A DNA stretch of 55,709 nucleotides from Mycobacterium arosiense ATCC BAA-1401 = DSM 45069. GTDB taxonomy: Bacteria; Actinomycetota; Actinomycetes; Mycobacteriales; Mycobacteriaceae. A program made the translations under genes and the position numbers. Positions within the stretch are counted from its first letter, which is position 1. Each line of letters starts with the position of its first letter. Location: assembly GCF_002086125.1 (NCBI RefSeq), contig NZ_MVHG01000026.1, forward strand, positions 1 through 55,709. Direction: 5' to 3'. The notes beneath the pieces are model-generated. The model was not told where the DNA came from, made no database searches, and worked only from the letters and a program-made list of their open reading frames with translations. Shown here in pieces: positions 55,207 through 55,709 of this stretch.

Positions 55207-55560
55207 TCAGCTTAGGTTGGGAACCGCGTCCGAGAGCTCGCGCAGCAATGCCGCCTTGCCCTTGGCGCCGACGATCCGCTTCACCGGCTGCCCATCTTTG
55301 AACAGGATCAGGGTGGGGATGGAGACCACCTGAAAGCTCTGCGCGGTTTCGGGGTTGGCGTCCACGTCGAGCTTGGCGACGGTGAGCTGCTCTCCCCGCT
55401 CGCTGGCGATCTCTTCGAGGACCGGCGCCACCATCTTGCAGGGGCCACACCACGTCGCCCAAAAGTCAACCAGCACAGGCTTATTGCTGGACAAGACGTC
55501 GGTGGAAAATGACGCGTCAGAGACTTCGATTGTGGCCCCGGCTTTTTCGGCGTCGGTCAT
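55207..55560 (-). CDS. trxC: Thioredoxin TrxC
   Basis: The 117-residue thioredoxin has active site WCGPC (Cys38, Cys41) in [16 protein letters not shown] and the cis-Pro loop VSIPTLILF. It reduces protein disulphides and is itself reduced by thioredoxin reductase. ATG 55560 overlaps the trxB stop (ATGA), showing translational coupling. Confidence 0.98.
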   Translation of the reverse strand: MTDAEKAGATIEVSDASFSTDVLSSNKPVLVDFWATWCGPCKMVAPVLEEIASERGEQLTVAKLDVDANPETAQSFQVVSIPTLILFKDGQPVKRIVGAKGKAALLRELSDAVPNLS

Positions 55561-55709
55561 TGTGGTGCTCCAATCAATGTGTCGGTACTGCCAGGAAATT
55601 CGGTTGCGTCGCCTTGTGCGGCGGCGCTGGACTCTTCGTGGTCGGCGAGCCAGCGTTCGGCGTCGATGGCCGCCGAGCAGCCGCTGCCCGCGGCGGTGAT
55701 GGCTTGGCG
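55557..55709 (-). CDS. trxB: Thioredoxin reductase, C-terminal end (partial)
   Basis: The last 50 codons before TGA at 55557-55559 read [20 protein letters not shown], then LADHEESSA and a variable tail. This is the conserved C-terminal FAD-binding end of TrxB (usual form [13 protein letters not shown]). The gene runs off the right edge of the window. It precedes trxC with a 4-bp overlap, as in M. tuberculosis trxB2-trxC. Confidence 0.95.
   Translation of the reverse strand, partial: RQAITAAGSGCSAAIDAERWLADHEESSAAAQGDATEFPGSTDTLIGAPQ

Overview
The window is the origin-of-replication region of a Mycobacterium chromosome, most likely a slow-growing nontuberculous species. The base composition is GC-rich. 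Gene content, gene lengths and gene order agree closely with what I remember of M. tuberculosis Rv3913-Rv3923c and Rv0001-Rv0020c, written here in the opposite orientation. GyrA has no intein, which argues against species such as M. leprae, M. kansasii, M. gordonae or M. xenopi. I cannot name the species from the sequence alone.

Layout from left to right. (1) 1-2900: an accessory stretch with an IS21-like end, an AAA+ ATPase that looks truncated at its N-terminus, and an AbiJ-type abortive-infection protein. It lies just beyond the 3' end of tRNA-Leu(CAG). (2) 3152-12909: the cell-shape and signalling operon fhaA, fhaB-pstP-rodA-pbpA-pknA-pknB. Its later genes are joined by 4-bp start/stop overlaps. 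It encodes two Ser/Thr kinases, their phosphatase, two FHA readers, and the SEDS/PBP pair that builds septal and lateral wall. (3) 12887-16536: trpG, a DUF881 gene, crgA, a PH-domain gene, ppiA and cwsA. (4) 16541-35374: about 19 kb inserted between cwsA and tRNA-Ala, which are neighbours in M. tuberculosis. It holds a CYP144/TetR pair, a large cyclase-ATPase-TPR regulator, and a glycolipid cluster. That cluster contains an O-methyltransferase, a fatty-acyl-AMP ligase, an RgpF-like protein, a Gap/Sap-type exporter, a glycosyltransferase, a PapA acyltransferase and a MAS-like polyketide synthase. (5) 35640-46844: tRNA-Ala, tRNA-Ile, a DUF3566 gene, gyrA, gyrB, a DUF721 gene, recF, dnaN, oriC and dnaA. 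(6) 47443-55709: rpmH, rnpA, yidD, yidC, jag, rsmG, parA, parB, a GNAT-like gene, cwlM, trxC and the end of trxB. Two perfect parS sites lie at rsmG and parA.

The best candidate for an undescribed system is the glycolipid cluster at 21826-35374. The FAAL would activate a fatty acid and the MAS-like synthase would extend it with methylmalonyl units. PapA would esterify the chain onto a sugar built or decorated by the glycosyltransferase and the RgpF-like protein. The methyltransferase would cap a hydroxyl, and the Gap/Sap protein would help move the product outward. No MmpL transporter is encoded in the cluster. The product is not known to me; this is inferred from family membership and linkage. 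A second candidate is the AbiJ/AAA pair next to tRNA-Leu.
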